From positions 52,363,661-52,427,660 of the forward strand of contig CM059189.1 in the NCBI GenBank assembly GCA_030323885.1: a stretch of DNA of 64,000 nucleotides. The letters are read 5' to 3'. The stretch comes from Branchipolynoe longqiensis. Taxonomy: Eukaryota > Annelida > Polychaeta > Phyllodocida > Polynoidae. The position numbers and the translations under genes were made by a program. Positions 1 to 10,831 of this stretch are shown here, piece by piece; the first letter of the stretch is position 1, and each line of letters begins with the position of its first letter. The notes under the pieces are model-generated. The model ran no database searches. It saw only the letters and a program-made list of their open reading frames with translations, and was not told the origin of the DNA.

Positions 1-889
1 AACTAGCACATTTCATAGCTGCACATCCGCATTGCTCAACATCAATGGTGTAAGTGGCAAATTTCAAACGGATGCGCGCGCATCCTCCTAGACTGCCATT
101 CTACGCGTACCACTCACGTACGCGTAGATACTACATTTATATTTCATCGTTTAACCACTGCCACTGGCAGCACTGAGCTTTATTACTACCACCACTAGTA
201 TTACTACTATTAGTAGGCCTACCTTGAAGGCTTGATATACCATTGCAAGGGCCCTTGGTAGTTACTCCTATAGGGCTACTAAACAAGCTTATGCAAACGG
301 GACTCGTTGGTTTGTCTGGCGGGTGAGCCGAAAAATGCGAGGGATCTCGGCTGAGGGTAGTGGTGGCTAGTATCCCAGTGAGTGACTCACTGAGTGCTCA
401 TGATGAGTGCAAGCTGTCATTGTAAGTCACACCAGCTGTTGCTAGGACGTAAAACTCATATTTTGAACACTGCAATCTAGTTCCAAATAATTAAAAAGCA
501 ATCCCTGTAATATTATGTGAACAACAATGGCTTTATAAAATGTATACAAATTGGCCAGCGTACAACAATAGCTTCATCTGGGTCCTCACATCTTTGGGTA
601 AAAAAGTCTTTCAAATGTCCCACAGAAAGTAACTTTCGTTTCTATATTCCATATATAGGGTCATTGATATATATATTATAGCGATAGTGGTGCTCGTGCC
701 AGTTCGGCGGCTGCTCACAGTGGGTTAGCCTCACTGCACGCAAACCCAAATCACCTAGGACGCTGCCGTCAGCGGTTCGGACGATAGTAGCGTTCAGTGG
801 ATGAGATGCTACTGGCACTCCGTTAATAATATTAATACAATGTATTTATATAGCACAATATATACAATGTATATATTATGTGTAATATA
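1..889. other. Non-coding flank, nothing recognised
   Basis: No reading frame with a recognisable domain, no RNA gene and no clear transposon end was seen. The stretch is AT-rich with short ACT/TAC-type simple sequence near 170-225. Confidence 0.5.
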
Positions 890-985
890 AATAAGTTCCT
901 GGAACCTAAAGAAAATGAGAATATACATACTCGTATTTCAAGTATTAACTTTGATATAAACCAGTGGTTTTTCATAAGGACTTAA
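890..985 (+). repeat. Dispersed repeat, copy 1
   Basis: About 95 bp, sharing 'gttcctggaac' and 'ataaaccagtggtttttcat' with 9028-9131. It ends about 50 bp before the start codon of the ankyrin/SOCS gene, so that gene's immediate 5' flank is repetitive DNA. The family is not recognised. Confidence 0.6.
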
Positions 986-1034
986 ACAAAAACAAACTTT
1001 CCCTTTTCGATATTAAACAGTAGGCAGAGGAGTC

Positions 1035-2048
1035 ATGCCGCTGCGAATGGTGGAACCCCTGGAGGAGGAGGCCTTCACAGCCGTGAAGCTGGATGACATG
1101 AGCGGCCTGAGTCGCCTGGTGGACGCCGGGCTCAGCGTGAACCACGTGTTCGCGTCGACGCGCGACGTGAAGGCTCACGGGATGACGCTGTTGCACATCG
1201 CCGTCGCCGAGAGCAACTCCACGCTGGTCCGCTTCCTGATCCACAAGGGATGTGACATTAACCGCGCCAACCAGTGCAAAAGCTTTGACGGGCACCGTTC
1301 GAGCGTTCAGGCCGTACGACACAGGGACCGTCTGCACCTGACGTGTCTCTTCCACGCCATCTGTAGCCAGAACGAGGAGATCATCGCCATGCTTGTCGGA
1401 GCCGGTGCCGATGTGAACCTGTGCGATCGCAGCCGCAGCTCGGCACTATGGCACAGTGTCGACACTGACAACGCGCGCATCACGGCCGCCGTGCTAGGCG
1501 CCCGGGGTTGCCGCGTGAACCTACCGGACGCTTTCCGAATGGCCCCGCTGCACGTTGCGGCCGTGCATAAGAACGCCGCCATCGTGCGCCAGCTGCTGCT
1601 AGGGGGCGCGTTCGTAGACCCGCGCCAGTTGCAAGGCGCCACCCCGCTGTATATCGCGTCCCGCACGGCCAGCACGGCCACGATCGAGCTGCTGCTTCGG
1701 CATGGCGCCGATCCGAATCTGTACGACGATGACGGCGTCGGCCCCTTGCACATCGCGCTCGACCGCAGCGGAAGCCCGCCCCTCGTGTGTATGCTGCTCG
1801 ATGCGGGCGCGTTTGTGTACTCGAAGCACGTGTTCGGCGCGCGGAGGGACTTTGACTTGTTGAAGGCGAACAAGGACTTGGCTGGTTGTGTCGCCGAGCT
1901 GCTAGACACGCCTCGCAGCCTCAAGGTTCTAGCTGCGCTTCGTACGAGGCAACGGTTGAAAAGTGTCACTCAGGGCAAGTCCATATTGCATTTGGTCCAA
2001 AAGCTCCCCTTGCCAAAGGTGCTAGTAAGGTATATGTTGTTTGAGTGA
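1035..2048 (+). CDS. Ankyrin-repeat and SOCS-box (ASB-like) protein
   Basis: A 337-residue open frame. About seven ankyrin repeats can be read between residues 15 and 266, with hallmarks such as TLLHIAVAES, APLHVAAVHKN, ATPLYIASR and GPLHIALDR, usually followed by a GA-x-V/P-N turn. Residues about 292-337 look like a SOCS box: a hydrophobic BC-box-like helix (SLKVLAALRTRQRL), then a Cul5-box-like LPLPKVL and the terminal RYMLFE typical of ASB proteins. ASB proteins recruit Elongin B/C and Cullin-5 and present substrates for ubiquitination through the ankyrin repeats; that role is inferred, and the substrate is unknown. The frame is GC-rich against AT-rich flanks and has no intron. The ATG at 1035 is the first Met, but possible splice acceptors lie just upstream (near 1020-1027), so it may be the last exon of a longer gene. 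Confidence 0.85.
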   Translation: MPLRMVEPLEEEAFTAVKLDDMSGLSRLVDAGLSVNHVFASTRDVKAHGMTLLHIAVAESNSTLVRFLIHKGCDINRANQCKSFDGHRSSVQAVRHRDRLHLTCLFHAICSQNEEIIAMLVGAGADVNLCDRSRSSALWHSVDTDNARITAAVLGARGCRVNLPDAFRMAPLHVAAVHKNAAIVRQLLLGGAFVDPRQLQGATPLYIASRTASTATIELLLRHGADPNLYDDDGVGPLHIALDRSGSPPLVCMLLDAGAFVYSKHVFGARRDFDLLKANKDLAGCVAELLDTPRSLKVLAALRTRQRLKSVTQGKSILHLVQKLPLPKVLVRYMLFE

Positions 2049-2421
2049 TGTGAATTTTTTGTCTTGTTACTGTTTTCACTATAAAAAAACAAGTGTTGTT
2101 CATAGAGAACATTTTGCTAACACGTGCATGTTGTACATATACAGCAGAGATCCCAACTGCTCCAATTTTGTAGGAAGACTTCCTATTTTGGCAACTCTCT
2201 CTTGCGATATTACGATTCCATGTGAAAATCTCCCACTTTTCACTCTCCCCCAGATACAAAAAAATCAGCTAATGCGAAAGGCAAAATCAGCTACTTACAG
2301 CAGCTTAAAGACATGAGCAGCTCAAGGTGGCAAGCAGAGCTTAGAAAATGACACGTAGACACATGGTGGGATACATGGTGGGACTTGTATGAAAAGCATA
2401 TAATATAATTAAATGTACGTA

Positions 2422-2808
2422 TTCATCATCATCACCATGCTGTCGGTCACGATGCGACAAAGACCTGCAAAAGTGTTGAAGTGCTGCTGGCTTTTGCAAG
2501 TTACCAGCGGGACTCTCTCGGGGAGCAAATAGAGGTTTCACACTGGCAAGAACATTTTCAGACAGGCACAAAACTATTTGTCCCTGCACAGGCACAAAAC
2601 TATTTGTCCCTGCAGTGGTTGGCCGGGAGATGTTGGGAGTTCCATACATCAACCGCCCTTGATGCTGCCATAGTGACATGGTTTTCTGTTTAGGGTTTCC
2701 TCCCTTAGCCTTCGGTTCTCTCAAGAACCTGTACCACAAGGCAGTGGTTTACAACTCTGCAGGGCAGGAGCATCAAACTCCCTGAGGTATTGCAATACCT
2801 GCATACCA
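2422..2808 (-). mobile_element. Short RTE-LINE derivative (5' leader fused to 3' end)
   Basis: On the minus strand this carries about 330 bp matching the 5' leader of the LINE at 10776-14209, then directly the LINE's last bases ending in an ATG/ATC-type repeat. The whole coding region is missing. A 26-bp unit with 'gcacaaaactatttgtccct' is tandemly duplicated near 2561-2612. It looks like an internal-deletion derivative mobilised by the full-length element. Confidence 0.75.
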
Positions 2809-3489
2809 CGTATTATATATTGTATAATTGTACTAGGTCATGATATATGTCCGATTGTCAGGCCATGTCTTTCTGCACCGCATGTTGCCGCCCAAAAACC
2901 TATCTTCCTAACAAAATGTTAAAATCTCCCCTTTTTTGGTCACACAATGTTGGCATTTCTGATACAGTAGATGCTCGTCTTCAAATGACAACTCTGTATA
3001 CAGACCATTGTTGTGTCAACGGAGAGACTGTCAAATGAGGCAAGAAACAGTTTGTACATTTAAAAAAGTGTGCACATGACAGGGGTTTTTATCAATCATA
3101 GGGGTCACAGGTACAACTGCATGATATATATACTGTATATTTAATATTTAATATAATAATTTTCCAGACTATCCCCTACCTGTTATAATTCATATATGAA
3201 TTATTATAAACATTCCAATGTGCTTTATAATATTGAGTAAATAGTTGATATTGTAGTAAGCTGTTACACGTAACATTTCTTTTCATCATCAATTATTTGC
3301 GTTGTGCAAATGACTGACACTAAAACATTATATATCTGGAAGTGTTAATCATGTGCGTCTGCTTTTCAGGGAAAATCTACGGTAGCTTATAAATTTGGAA
3401 GGCAAAGGTCCATTTTACAATTACATATAAAATCAGGAGAAACTGATAAATTTAAACTTTCCTCTTTTCCCCCCTCTTTTTGTACATTA
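2809..3489. other. AT-rich intergenic sequence
   Basis: Nothing recognised apart from short AT-rich palindromic stretches around 3120-3250. Confidence 0.4.
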
Positions 3490-3705
3490 ATTGATTAAGC
3501 ATGGGAAATTTCGAATGTGAACAATTGATCTTCCTCATTCCACCACTCCTTTTCCCCTGTCCTAATAATGCCAGGCTATGTAGGGACAACTATCAATCTT
3601 TAAGTCATTGGTTCGACTATGCAAGGCTTTGAATCCATGGGTTCGAATCCCACGACTTCACAAAATTGTAAACGGACGCTCAACTTATTCGGCTATCCTG
3701 TCCTT
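3490..3705 (-). mobile_element. tRNA-derived SINE, family A head with tail X (degraded)
   Basis: The minus strand has a degraded tRNA-like head with 'gggttcgaatccca' as B box, the linker 'attgatacttgtcgcttcc' type, and the tail that ends 'tttcccctgcttaatca' in better copies. Confidence 0.65.
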
Positions 3706-3738
3706 GCATTCAATGTAAATTTATTTGTTTAAATGTCA

Positions 3739-4057
3739 TATACAGATGAACCTCGATCCAACGGACTAATAGGAGGGGAGCAGTTGTCCGTTAAAGCCGT
3801 TTGTCCGTTGCAGCGACGAAATTGCTTTATCTATAGGTGCCATCGGTACCCATCCTAATATGACCTTAGATGTTGCTAGGACATAAATGCTTACTCAAGT
3901 AGCGGTCCAACGGACACCGATGCAACGGATTCCGGATCCAACGTGCACAATCCGGGAGTTTGAAACATTGGGACCAGATATTCACTCTAGCAGATTGTGT
4001 CCGTTGGATCCGGAATCCGTTGCATCGGTGTCCGTTGGATCGAGGTTCATCTGTATA
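3739..4057. mobile_element. Foldback/MITE with pogo-like TIRs
   Basis: TIRs of about 27 bp, beginning 'tatacagatgaacctcgatc', occur at both ends in inverted orientation with TA at the borders. The CAG-type start recalls pogo/Tigger-related MITEs. Inside, 3848-3888 holds a plus-strand fragment of the SINE tail Y ('atatgaccttagatgttgct'). Confidence 0.75.
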
Positions 4058-4439
4058 TATATATATATATCACTCACCAGCCTGTTACTGTTGAAGCCTA
4101 TGGTGTCAGAACTTTGGTCTGTACACTGTTGGCACACACATTTGCTACACTGTCAGTGTAAGTGTGTGGTGGCCGTCTTGATGTAGGAATAGCAGTTGGA
4201 GGGAATATATAAAGGTCCTCTTTCGATACTGAACAGCCACTGATACTCTGTGTGCGGCAAAGTGAATGAATAGTTGGTGTCGAATATGTGTCTTTCAATT
4301 CCATATTTGTGCAACGAAAATCGTATGCGACTTTATAACCTAAATATGATTAAATTAGACAGAATGGCGATATTAAATAGTTGTTCCTGGTTGACTGCTC
4401 GTACTTGGTCTCCTGTTAACAGCATTATTTTGTTGGTGT

Positions 4440-4655
4440 AGATTAGTTGATTAAGCAGGGGAATCGTGGATGATTGGTCTTACTCATTCCACTGTTCCTT
4501 GCCCTATCCTAATAATGTCGAGCGCCAGGCTAGGAAGCGACAAGTATCAATTGTTAAGTCATTGGTTTGACTCGACCAGGGTTCAAATCTATGATCCCAC
4601 GATCTACCAATACAGGAGTCGAACGCTCAACTCATTCGGCCATCCCGTCTGATAT
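4440..4655 (-). mobile_element. tRNA-derived SINE, family A head with tail X
   Basis: The minus strand reads from a tRNA-like head (A box near 4640, B box near 4585) through the linker 'tgatacttgtcgcttcct' to the tail 'cccctgcttaatcaacta'. It has the same layout as 46106-46332 and 56868-57092. Confidence 0.8.
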
Positions 4656-6164
4656 TCGAGTTTTAAGTAAATTCGTTGTCTGTCATTCTTAGCTAATTGC
4701 TACTAGGGGGATACGATATTAATGTAATTCTGATAATATAATTCCTGTAGTGACCATGCTTTCCTTGTGGAAAAATAAATTCTTGGATAGATGACGTTAA
4801 AATGCTATGGTACATAGAATCTGGACATCAAAACATTTTTTTTTAAACAGCAAAAAAAGAAAGCTGTTAGTTGTGGGTGAACAAACTAACAACCGTTCTG
4901 TACGATGGTCTGTATAAAACCAAAACCCTGTATAGAATTCTTGCTGTTTAATGAATTGCTTACATATGGTTTGGACACCGTGAGGGGTAAAGTATTGATG
5001 TCTCTTTCATGTCTGTAGAACATATAAATATCTTAGTGTTGCTCGTGCGTCGAATATATTTGTAATATCTGGGGAATTTATTTTACTACATCTCATTCTG
5101 CGCACTTGGTCAGCGACAATAATTGTTATCACGGGGGATGAGGAGGTACAACTTTTACTGATATAACTAAGCCAGTGTATTCTACCGGTAGTCCCGCTGA
5201 TTGGTCGTAGCAGTAACAGCCCCTCTCCATTCTCCCCTCCCTCTCTTCCCCCTCCCTTCCCTTCCCTTCCCTTCCCTCCCCCCCCCCCCTCCCTGTCCCA
5301 TTTTCTTCCTCTCTCCATTCCACCCCGTACCCACTCTGGGAGAATTACCCCAAGTATTATAAGACGGACTCTGGTGGATAGTATAACATACTATATAACT
5401 ATTTTCTTAGTGGGACGACTACTCTTACTCACTGTCGATTTGACAAGTCTGATAGTCAATGTGGTTGGAAAGAACTATGGGGAGTGCACATTAAGTGAGA
5501 GATATTGTGTATTGATATATTTTAATTTAAAAGTATATAAACTTATCCTAGCTGAGGTGGAGAAGAAAGAGAAAGAGCTAAGATGGATTAAGAGAGTTCT
5601 TTGACAGGAAAATATAGCCCTATTGTATAAATAAAAAACTTTTCGCAGCAAGTGATCTATACAAAGACTGAGGAATAAGTACAAAGAACTGCTGGTGGTG
5701 GCGCCACCGTAGGCCAATGTGCCGCAGCAAATCAATCTGAGTCCGTTAATGGACAATAACGGATCATAATTATAATAGGGAAATACCTCGTATCGATGAT
5801 TTATACACGTATATACATATACTAACTATATATGGCACTAGTGAAGCACCTGCCTAACTATTCGAAGCATACATATACCATTATAAGTTCATGTATATTT
5901 GTACAGTAAATTTATTTTATGTAATATATAAGCATTTGTGATGTTTGGTTAGAGTTTAAATGCGCCGATTTATATGTACGTGATACATACTGATATCTAG
6001 ACAAGGTTTCTGGCATTAGTTGCCTAGTTTACTTACAGTCTCATATGGTTATCATGCCATAAACATATCCACTCACTGAGACTTAGAGGGATGAGAATCT
6101 GGGGACATTACTAGTGGTACTTCCTCATGTTTCGGTAATATATATATACACTCACATTAAATTG
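4656..6164. other. Intergenic; pyrimidine-rich tract 5215-5300
   Basis: No gene recognised. At 5215-5300 a nearly pure C/T tract (CCCTT-type repeats, then a C run) creates long but meaningless frames on the opposite strand. The rest is AT-rich. Confidence 0.5.
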
Positions 6165-6662
6165 GAAGTATTACCAAAGACAATGTACGACAAGACGCGC
6201 CACTCAGCGCTTTCATATAGGAATTTCTTAAATAATCATGCACTGGCGCCATCCCATGGCAAACAAGGTGCAGTGACCAAACGAGAAAAAGAGAAAGCAC
6301 AACTCTCCGCGGTGGATCACTCGGCTTGTGTGTCGATGAAGAGCGCAGCCAGCTGCATGAATTAATGTAAATTGCAGGAACTATTGAACATTGACATCTT
6401 GAAATATTAATAATGGTTTCATTATTAATATTAGGAGATAATACACTATAAGTGTCATACATTGTCTTTGACGGCACAGCAATCAGGGTAGGCTATGGAA
6501 CCTGTCCCCTTGTTTCAGTGGTACAGCAGTCAGGCTGGGCATGGGGACCTGTCCAATTGACTTGTTTGCGGTTGTGTGGGATCACTGCATCTGTATTTCA
6601 TGGGAAAGCGCTGAGTGAGGCATCTTGTCATACATTGTCATTGGTTTTACCAAGGTATTGTT
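6165..6662. mobile_element. Foldback element, family G, carrying 5.8S-like DNA
   Basis: Inverted ends: 'caaagacaatgtacgacaag' plus the following 'cactcagcgctttc' at the left, reverse complement at about 6603-6655. A second copy in the opposite orientation lies at 43240-43690. Where that copy has unrelated AT-rich sequence, this one holds a 5.8S rRNA-like segment (6299-6405). Confidence 0.75.
6299..6405 (+). pseudogene. 5.8S rRNA-derived fragment
   Basis: About 107 bp match the 5' two thirds of animal 5.8S rRNA, including 'gcggtggatcactcggct', 'gtcgatgaagagcgcagc' and 'gaattaatgtaaattgcagg'. Substitutions are scattered and the 3' part is missing. There is no flanking 18S, ITS or 28S sequence, so this is not part of an rDNA unit. 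It sits inside a foldback transposon. Confidence 0.85.
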
Positions 6663-7137
6663 TGCTCAATCTTTGAAAATAGTTTTCATTAGCTGAAAAG
6701 TACATTTAATCGATCCGTAAAGAGGTGTTTCAGTGTTTTGTGTAATTGTGTGCCATAATTTAGAGCCTTAAAGTAGCCGGGTATACCTCACCCAGATACA
6801 AACGAATCCTGCATCAAAAGCTCTCCAAACATACCTTTGCTTAGTTTGTTCAGTTCATGCAACTGAACATGTGGGAGGAGAGTGTTGAGGTATGTGATGT
6901 ATGAATGACATCATAGGTGGGATTCCCTCATCACATGACCTAGAGGGGTTCCCCACACACAGGGGAAGCCATGGCAACTACCAAGATGGCAGCCACAGAA
7001 AGCTCTCAATTCAGCTTTTAAAGTCTATTAATCTCCATGATTTAATCAATTATTCACACAAAAAGTAGCTGGTTATGAGAAATAAACATTTGAACTTTAT
7101 ATTTAGCATTTTAGGTTGCCAATTCTAACAGTTTTCT
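6663..7137. other. Intergenic, nothing recognised
   Basis: No frame, RNA gene or clear repeat end seen. Confidence 0.4.
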
Positions 7138-8328
7138 ATATAGACCTATTTCAATGTTTACTAACATTGTGTATGCGCGCGCAGCTTGGCTGCAGAACGA
7201 AGGCACACTGCCATTGAGTTTGCCGGTACGCGCAGTGAAAAACGTCAGTTTTATTCCAAATTAATAGAAATCCAGAACCCTAACCATATCAATTTAATAT
7301 AATCTTTTTGTTAAACATGTTTTCTATATGTGTTCCAAGCGGTTTGTGTCTAGGTGGTGTGGATTTAGAAATATTTAACTTTTTCTGTATGAAGATTGCT
7401 CACGGCCATTGACAATGCATTGAGTTTGCCGGTACGTGCTGTGAAAAACGTCAGTTTTAGTCAAAATTAATAGAAATCCAGAACCCTAACCTTATCAATT
7501 TAATATAATCTTTTTGTTAAACATGTTTTCTATATGTGTTCCAAGCAGTTTGTCTCTAGGTGGTGTGGATTTAGAAATATTTAACTTTTTCTGTATGTAG
7601 ATTGCTCACAGCCATTGACAATGCATTGAGTTTGCTGGTACGGGCAGTGAAAAACGTCAGTTTTAGTCAAAATTAATAGAAATCCAGAACCCTAACCGTA
7701 TCAATTTAATATAATCTTTTTGTTAAACATGTTTTCTATATGTGTGCCAAGCGGTTTGGGTCTAGGTCGTGTGGTTTTAGAGATATTTAACTTTTTCTGT
7801 ATGAAGATTGCTCACGGCCATTGACAATGCATTGAGTTTGCCGGTACGCGCAGTACAAAACGGCAGTTTTAGTCAAAATTAATAGAAATCCAGAACCCTA
7901 ACCTTATCAATTTAATATAATCTTTTTGTTAAACATGTTTTCTATATGTGTTCCAAGCGGTTTGTTTCTAGGTGGTGTGGTTTTAGAAATATTTTACTTT
8001 TTCTGTATGAAGATTGCTCACGGCCATTAACAATGCATTGAGTTTGCCGGTACGCGCTGTGAAAAACGTCAGTTTTAGTCAAAATTAAAAGAAATCCAGA
8101 ACCCTAACCGTATAAATATAATATACTCTTTTTGTTAAATATGTTTTCTATATTTGTTCCAAGCGGTTTGTGTCTAGGTCGTGTGGTTTTAGAGATATTT
8201 AACTTTTTCTGTTTGAAGATTGGTCATAGCCATTGAGTTTGCAGTGTGACACATGTGTCGTCCTGCAGCCAAAATGCGCACGCACTGACCTAGATACGTA
8301 TGCTGACGTTATATGAAATAGGTCTATA
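7138..8328. mobile_element. TIR element type I with amplified 206-bp core (K1)
   Basis: The ends are inverted repeats ('tatagacctatttca' left, reverse complement right). Subterminal regions contain 'gcgcgcagcttggctgcag' (left) and 'cctgcagccaaaatgcgc' (right). Between them lies a tandem array of the core repeat. A second member in the opposite orientation with one core copy is at 52739-53343. No transposase is present, so it is non-autonomous. Confidence 0.8.
7205..8230. repeat. Tandem array, 206-bp period, about 5 units
   Basis: The marker 'attgctcac' starts at 7395, 7601, 7807 and 8013, and its variant at 8219, so the spacing is 206 bp each time. Each unit includes 'gagtttgccggtacgcgc', 'agaaatccagaaccctaacc' and 'aaacatgttttctatatgtg'. 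A partial unit precedes 7395. Units differ by only a few bases. Confidence 0.92.
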
Positions 8329-8504
8329 TGGTTGTCTAAAAGCCTTGTACAGTGCTGCTGGACTAACTACAACACAACAGGAGCAACCAATTTCAGCACC
8401 CTCCCCCCATGTATACAGTTACATAAGCTGAAAACCTGCAATGGTATTCTTGGAGAGCATATCTCGGAGTACGGTACGAGTCTCAGCGGCCTATACCTGG
8501 TCCA

Positions 8505-8964
8505 TTTAAGCCCCAGTCACACATAGCCGGACGAGCCCCGGATTTTTAGCCGGACGAGCCCCAGATTTTTAGCCGGACCATCCCCCGGACCGCCCCGGAA
8601 AAAATCTCTATTTTTGGTCGTTTTTGCCTCGCTCTCACACCTACCTGGATGATCCACGGTCCACAGCCACAGATTAGTCCCGGATCAGCCCCGGAGTATA
8701 AAATGACCGGGACTGCTCGGACAAGACACGGGCGACCCCTGGACAACCCAAATGATGCCGGTTAACCCTGGATTGCAATATTCCCTGGATCACCCCGGAT
8801 GTTTTAAACATTTTAAAACATCTGGGGCCAACCCCGGATGAGGCCGGACCAGCCACGGATCACCAAGGACCAGCCATGGATCACCCCAGACTGCCACGGA
8901 CCACGCTGGATCACGGTCCGGGGCTCGTCCGGCCCCTGATCCGCGTAGGTGTGACTGCGGTTTT
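8505..8964. mobile_element. MITE with AAGCC..CACAC termini (M2)
   Basis: Left end 'aagccccagtcacacat'; right end roughly its reverse complement, ending 'gtgtgactgcggttt'. The interior is built from many variants of 'ccccggatca' and 'ccggacgagcccc', so it is highly self-complementary. No coding capacity. Confidence 0.7.
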
Positions 8965-9027
8965 AATTTGCTCTTAATATTGTGATATACACTTTTTAAT
9001 CAATGCTTAGTTATCGAATACATATAC

Positions 9028-9131
9028 ACATTGTTCCTGGAACTTAATGACAATCAGGAGATCCGCTCAATATACATACTTGTATTAAAGTATTAACTCC
9101 AATATAAACCAGTGGTTTTTCATAAGGAATT
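9028..9131 (+). repeat. Dispersed repeat, copy 2
   Basis: Matches 890-985, including 'ataaaccagtggtttttcat'. Confidence 0.6.
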
Positions 9132-9465
9132 TGTGCATTATATATCAAGTGTGATCACTATAATTATAAATTCTATTTTTTACTGGACTTTATAATTGCA
9201 AAAAAATATTGAGACCTAATTAAGCTATTTTAAATTGTCATGTTTGTTATTGAAACGCGGACATTGAAGGTGTCGAGTATATACTGGGGAGGCCAGAACT
9301 GTACTCCGATGAATGTCCCCCAAGTGTGTGTCTGGTGTCTACTAATAGCATGGCAGGATCAGATCCTAATTACTATATATGCATAATAACGTATTTTTGT
9401 CTTGAATAATATAATAAACACTGCAGTCGTACCCCACCTCTGTATTCATGAATATTTTTTGCAAT

Positions 9466-9945
9466 TAAAATTGCATAGTCCGATGGTTTTGAGTTTCTGT
9501 AATTTCCTGAGATAACTATAGTAGTTTTTTTTTTGTTTGTTTGTTTGTTTGTCCATTAGTTGTTTAAGCAGGGGAAATTTCAGTCATAGACGACTGGTCT
9601 TCCTCATTCCACTGCTGGTCGATAGCCCGAGCCTACACTTTTACCGACCCAAGGGATTTTTAACCTCCCACACCACATAGACATGGTATGAGAGCAACCG
9701 GCCTTTGATGACGCTGTAAGTTATACACAGCGGTGGAAATCCAAATTGGCAGATCTGGGGGCGCAGGGAATCGAACCGCCGACCCTCAGATTAGGAGTCT
9801 GACCTAGAAAAAAGTCAGACACTCTAACCACTCCGCCAGAGAGAACGCCACGTTATTCGTTATAATTTACCATACTTTAGTTTGAAGTAACTAATTTTAG
9901 GTGGCTAACTTTTGAGTTTTGTGACAATTAACTTTGGATAGCATG
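9466..9945 (-). mobile_element. Family D MITE split by a SINE (D9)
   Basis: The left part has the D terminus 'gcatagtccgatggttttga'. After the nested SINE at 9527-9849, D sequence resumes with 'actttagtttgaagtaact'. The far end is degraded. Confidence 0.6.
9527..9849 (-). mobile_element. tRNA-derived SINE, family B head with tail X
   Basis: The minus strand has a tRNA-like head ('ggcggagtggttagagtgtc' A box; 'ggttcgattccc' B box) with an enlarged anticodon loop inside a 7-bp 'gtctgac/gtcagac' stem, a body with 'tggatttccaccgctgtgta', then tail X ending 'cccctgcttaaacaacta' and a CAAA-type 3' repeat. Confidence 0.85.
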
Positions 9946-10019
9946 CTAAATGCGTATTAGACTGGGCCTCTATATTCGCATATCAAAATATTTCTTTACA
10001 AATTCCTATTCGACTGGGA

Positions 10020-10484
10020 CCGGTGTGGCGGTTTCAGCCGTGTCCCGTGCTCAGACATGTACCTTTGCTTCTGCGCATGCGCTGATTTCGCATCAACTCG
10101 GGTCACCCGACACTTATTAGCGCATGCGCACATCCTACAAACTCGGGTCGAATAATCGAATACGCTTCTCCGCGCTCGGGTGGACAATTTTTTTTTTTTC
10201 TTTAATAACCGATAAACTACAGCAAAATAGGATTTAAAGTATTTTATGATGGCCTAGTTTAGCTATATTTCCATTTCATTAATCTAAGTTATTCTTTTTT
10301 TGCACACGGCACGTGTATTTGTCGACTCCACTCGCCGTGTTCTATTTGAAATTCTGACCACTCGGATGATCCGAGTCGCCCGGGTCGTGTTAATCGATTA
10401 TGGCGTTGTTTATTAGATTCTGACGCATGCGCAGAAGCGAGGTACACGTCTGAGCATGGTACATGGCTGAGCACGCCACACCGG
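10020..10484. mobile_element. TIR element type II (K2)
   Basis: Inverted ends of about 60 bp: 'ccggtgtggcggtttcagcc' followed by 'gtgtcccgtgctcagac' at left, and the complementary 'gagcacgccacaccgg' at right. This is the same TIR family as 39949-40454, but the interior lacks the 206-bp core and instead has 'gcgcatgcgc' palindromes and a T run. Confidence 0.85.
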
Positions 10485-10831
10485 AAGTGGGTTTCTATAC
10501 ATATGAATCAAATGTGTCTTGTGGCTCCATCTGTAAATCTTGCAGATAGAAAGTTCCCAGTCGAATGCCTCCATTGCCTCAGTATTCCCTTCTATGTGGC
10601 AACAAATATTTAATAAGTCAGGGGCGTAGCTAGGCATACGCATGTACGCCAAAACGTCCACATCGTTTTGTCCAAAAAAAAAATTATTAAAAAATAATAA
10701 AGAGAGAGAGAGAGGAGGCATGTAGTAGTCCGGAGTGTCGAAAACTCAAGTCTAAAATGTGTAAAATCCGCCAGGTTATCATCATCATCATCATCATGCT
10801 GTCGGTCGCGATGCGACAAAGACTGCTTTCA

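Noticed and set aside
5007..5323. Overlapping Gly/Glu/Arg-rich minus-strand frames
   Set aside because: They are translations of a C/T-rich tract at 5215-5300.
7395..8110. AACCCTAACC inside the 206-bp core, telomere-like
   Set aside because: Occurs once per unit without tandem TTAGGG repeats; coincidental.
9760..9840. Possible true tRNA gene (GTTCGATTCCC with stem)
   Set aside because: It is the degenerate head of a SINE with body and tail attached and multiple copies; the anticodon loop is abnormal.
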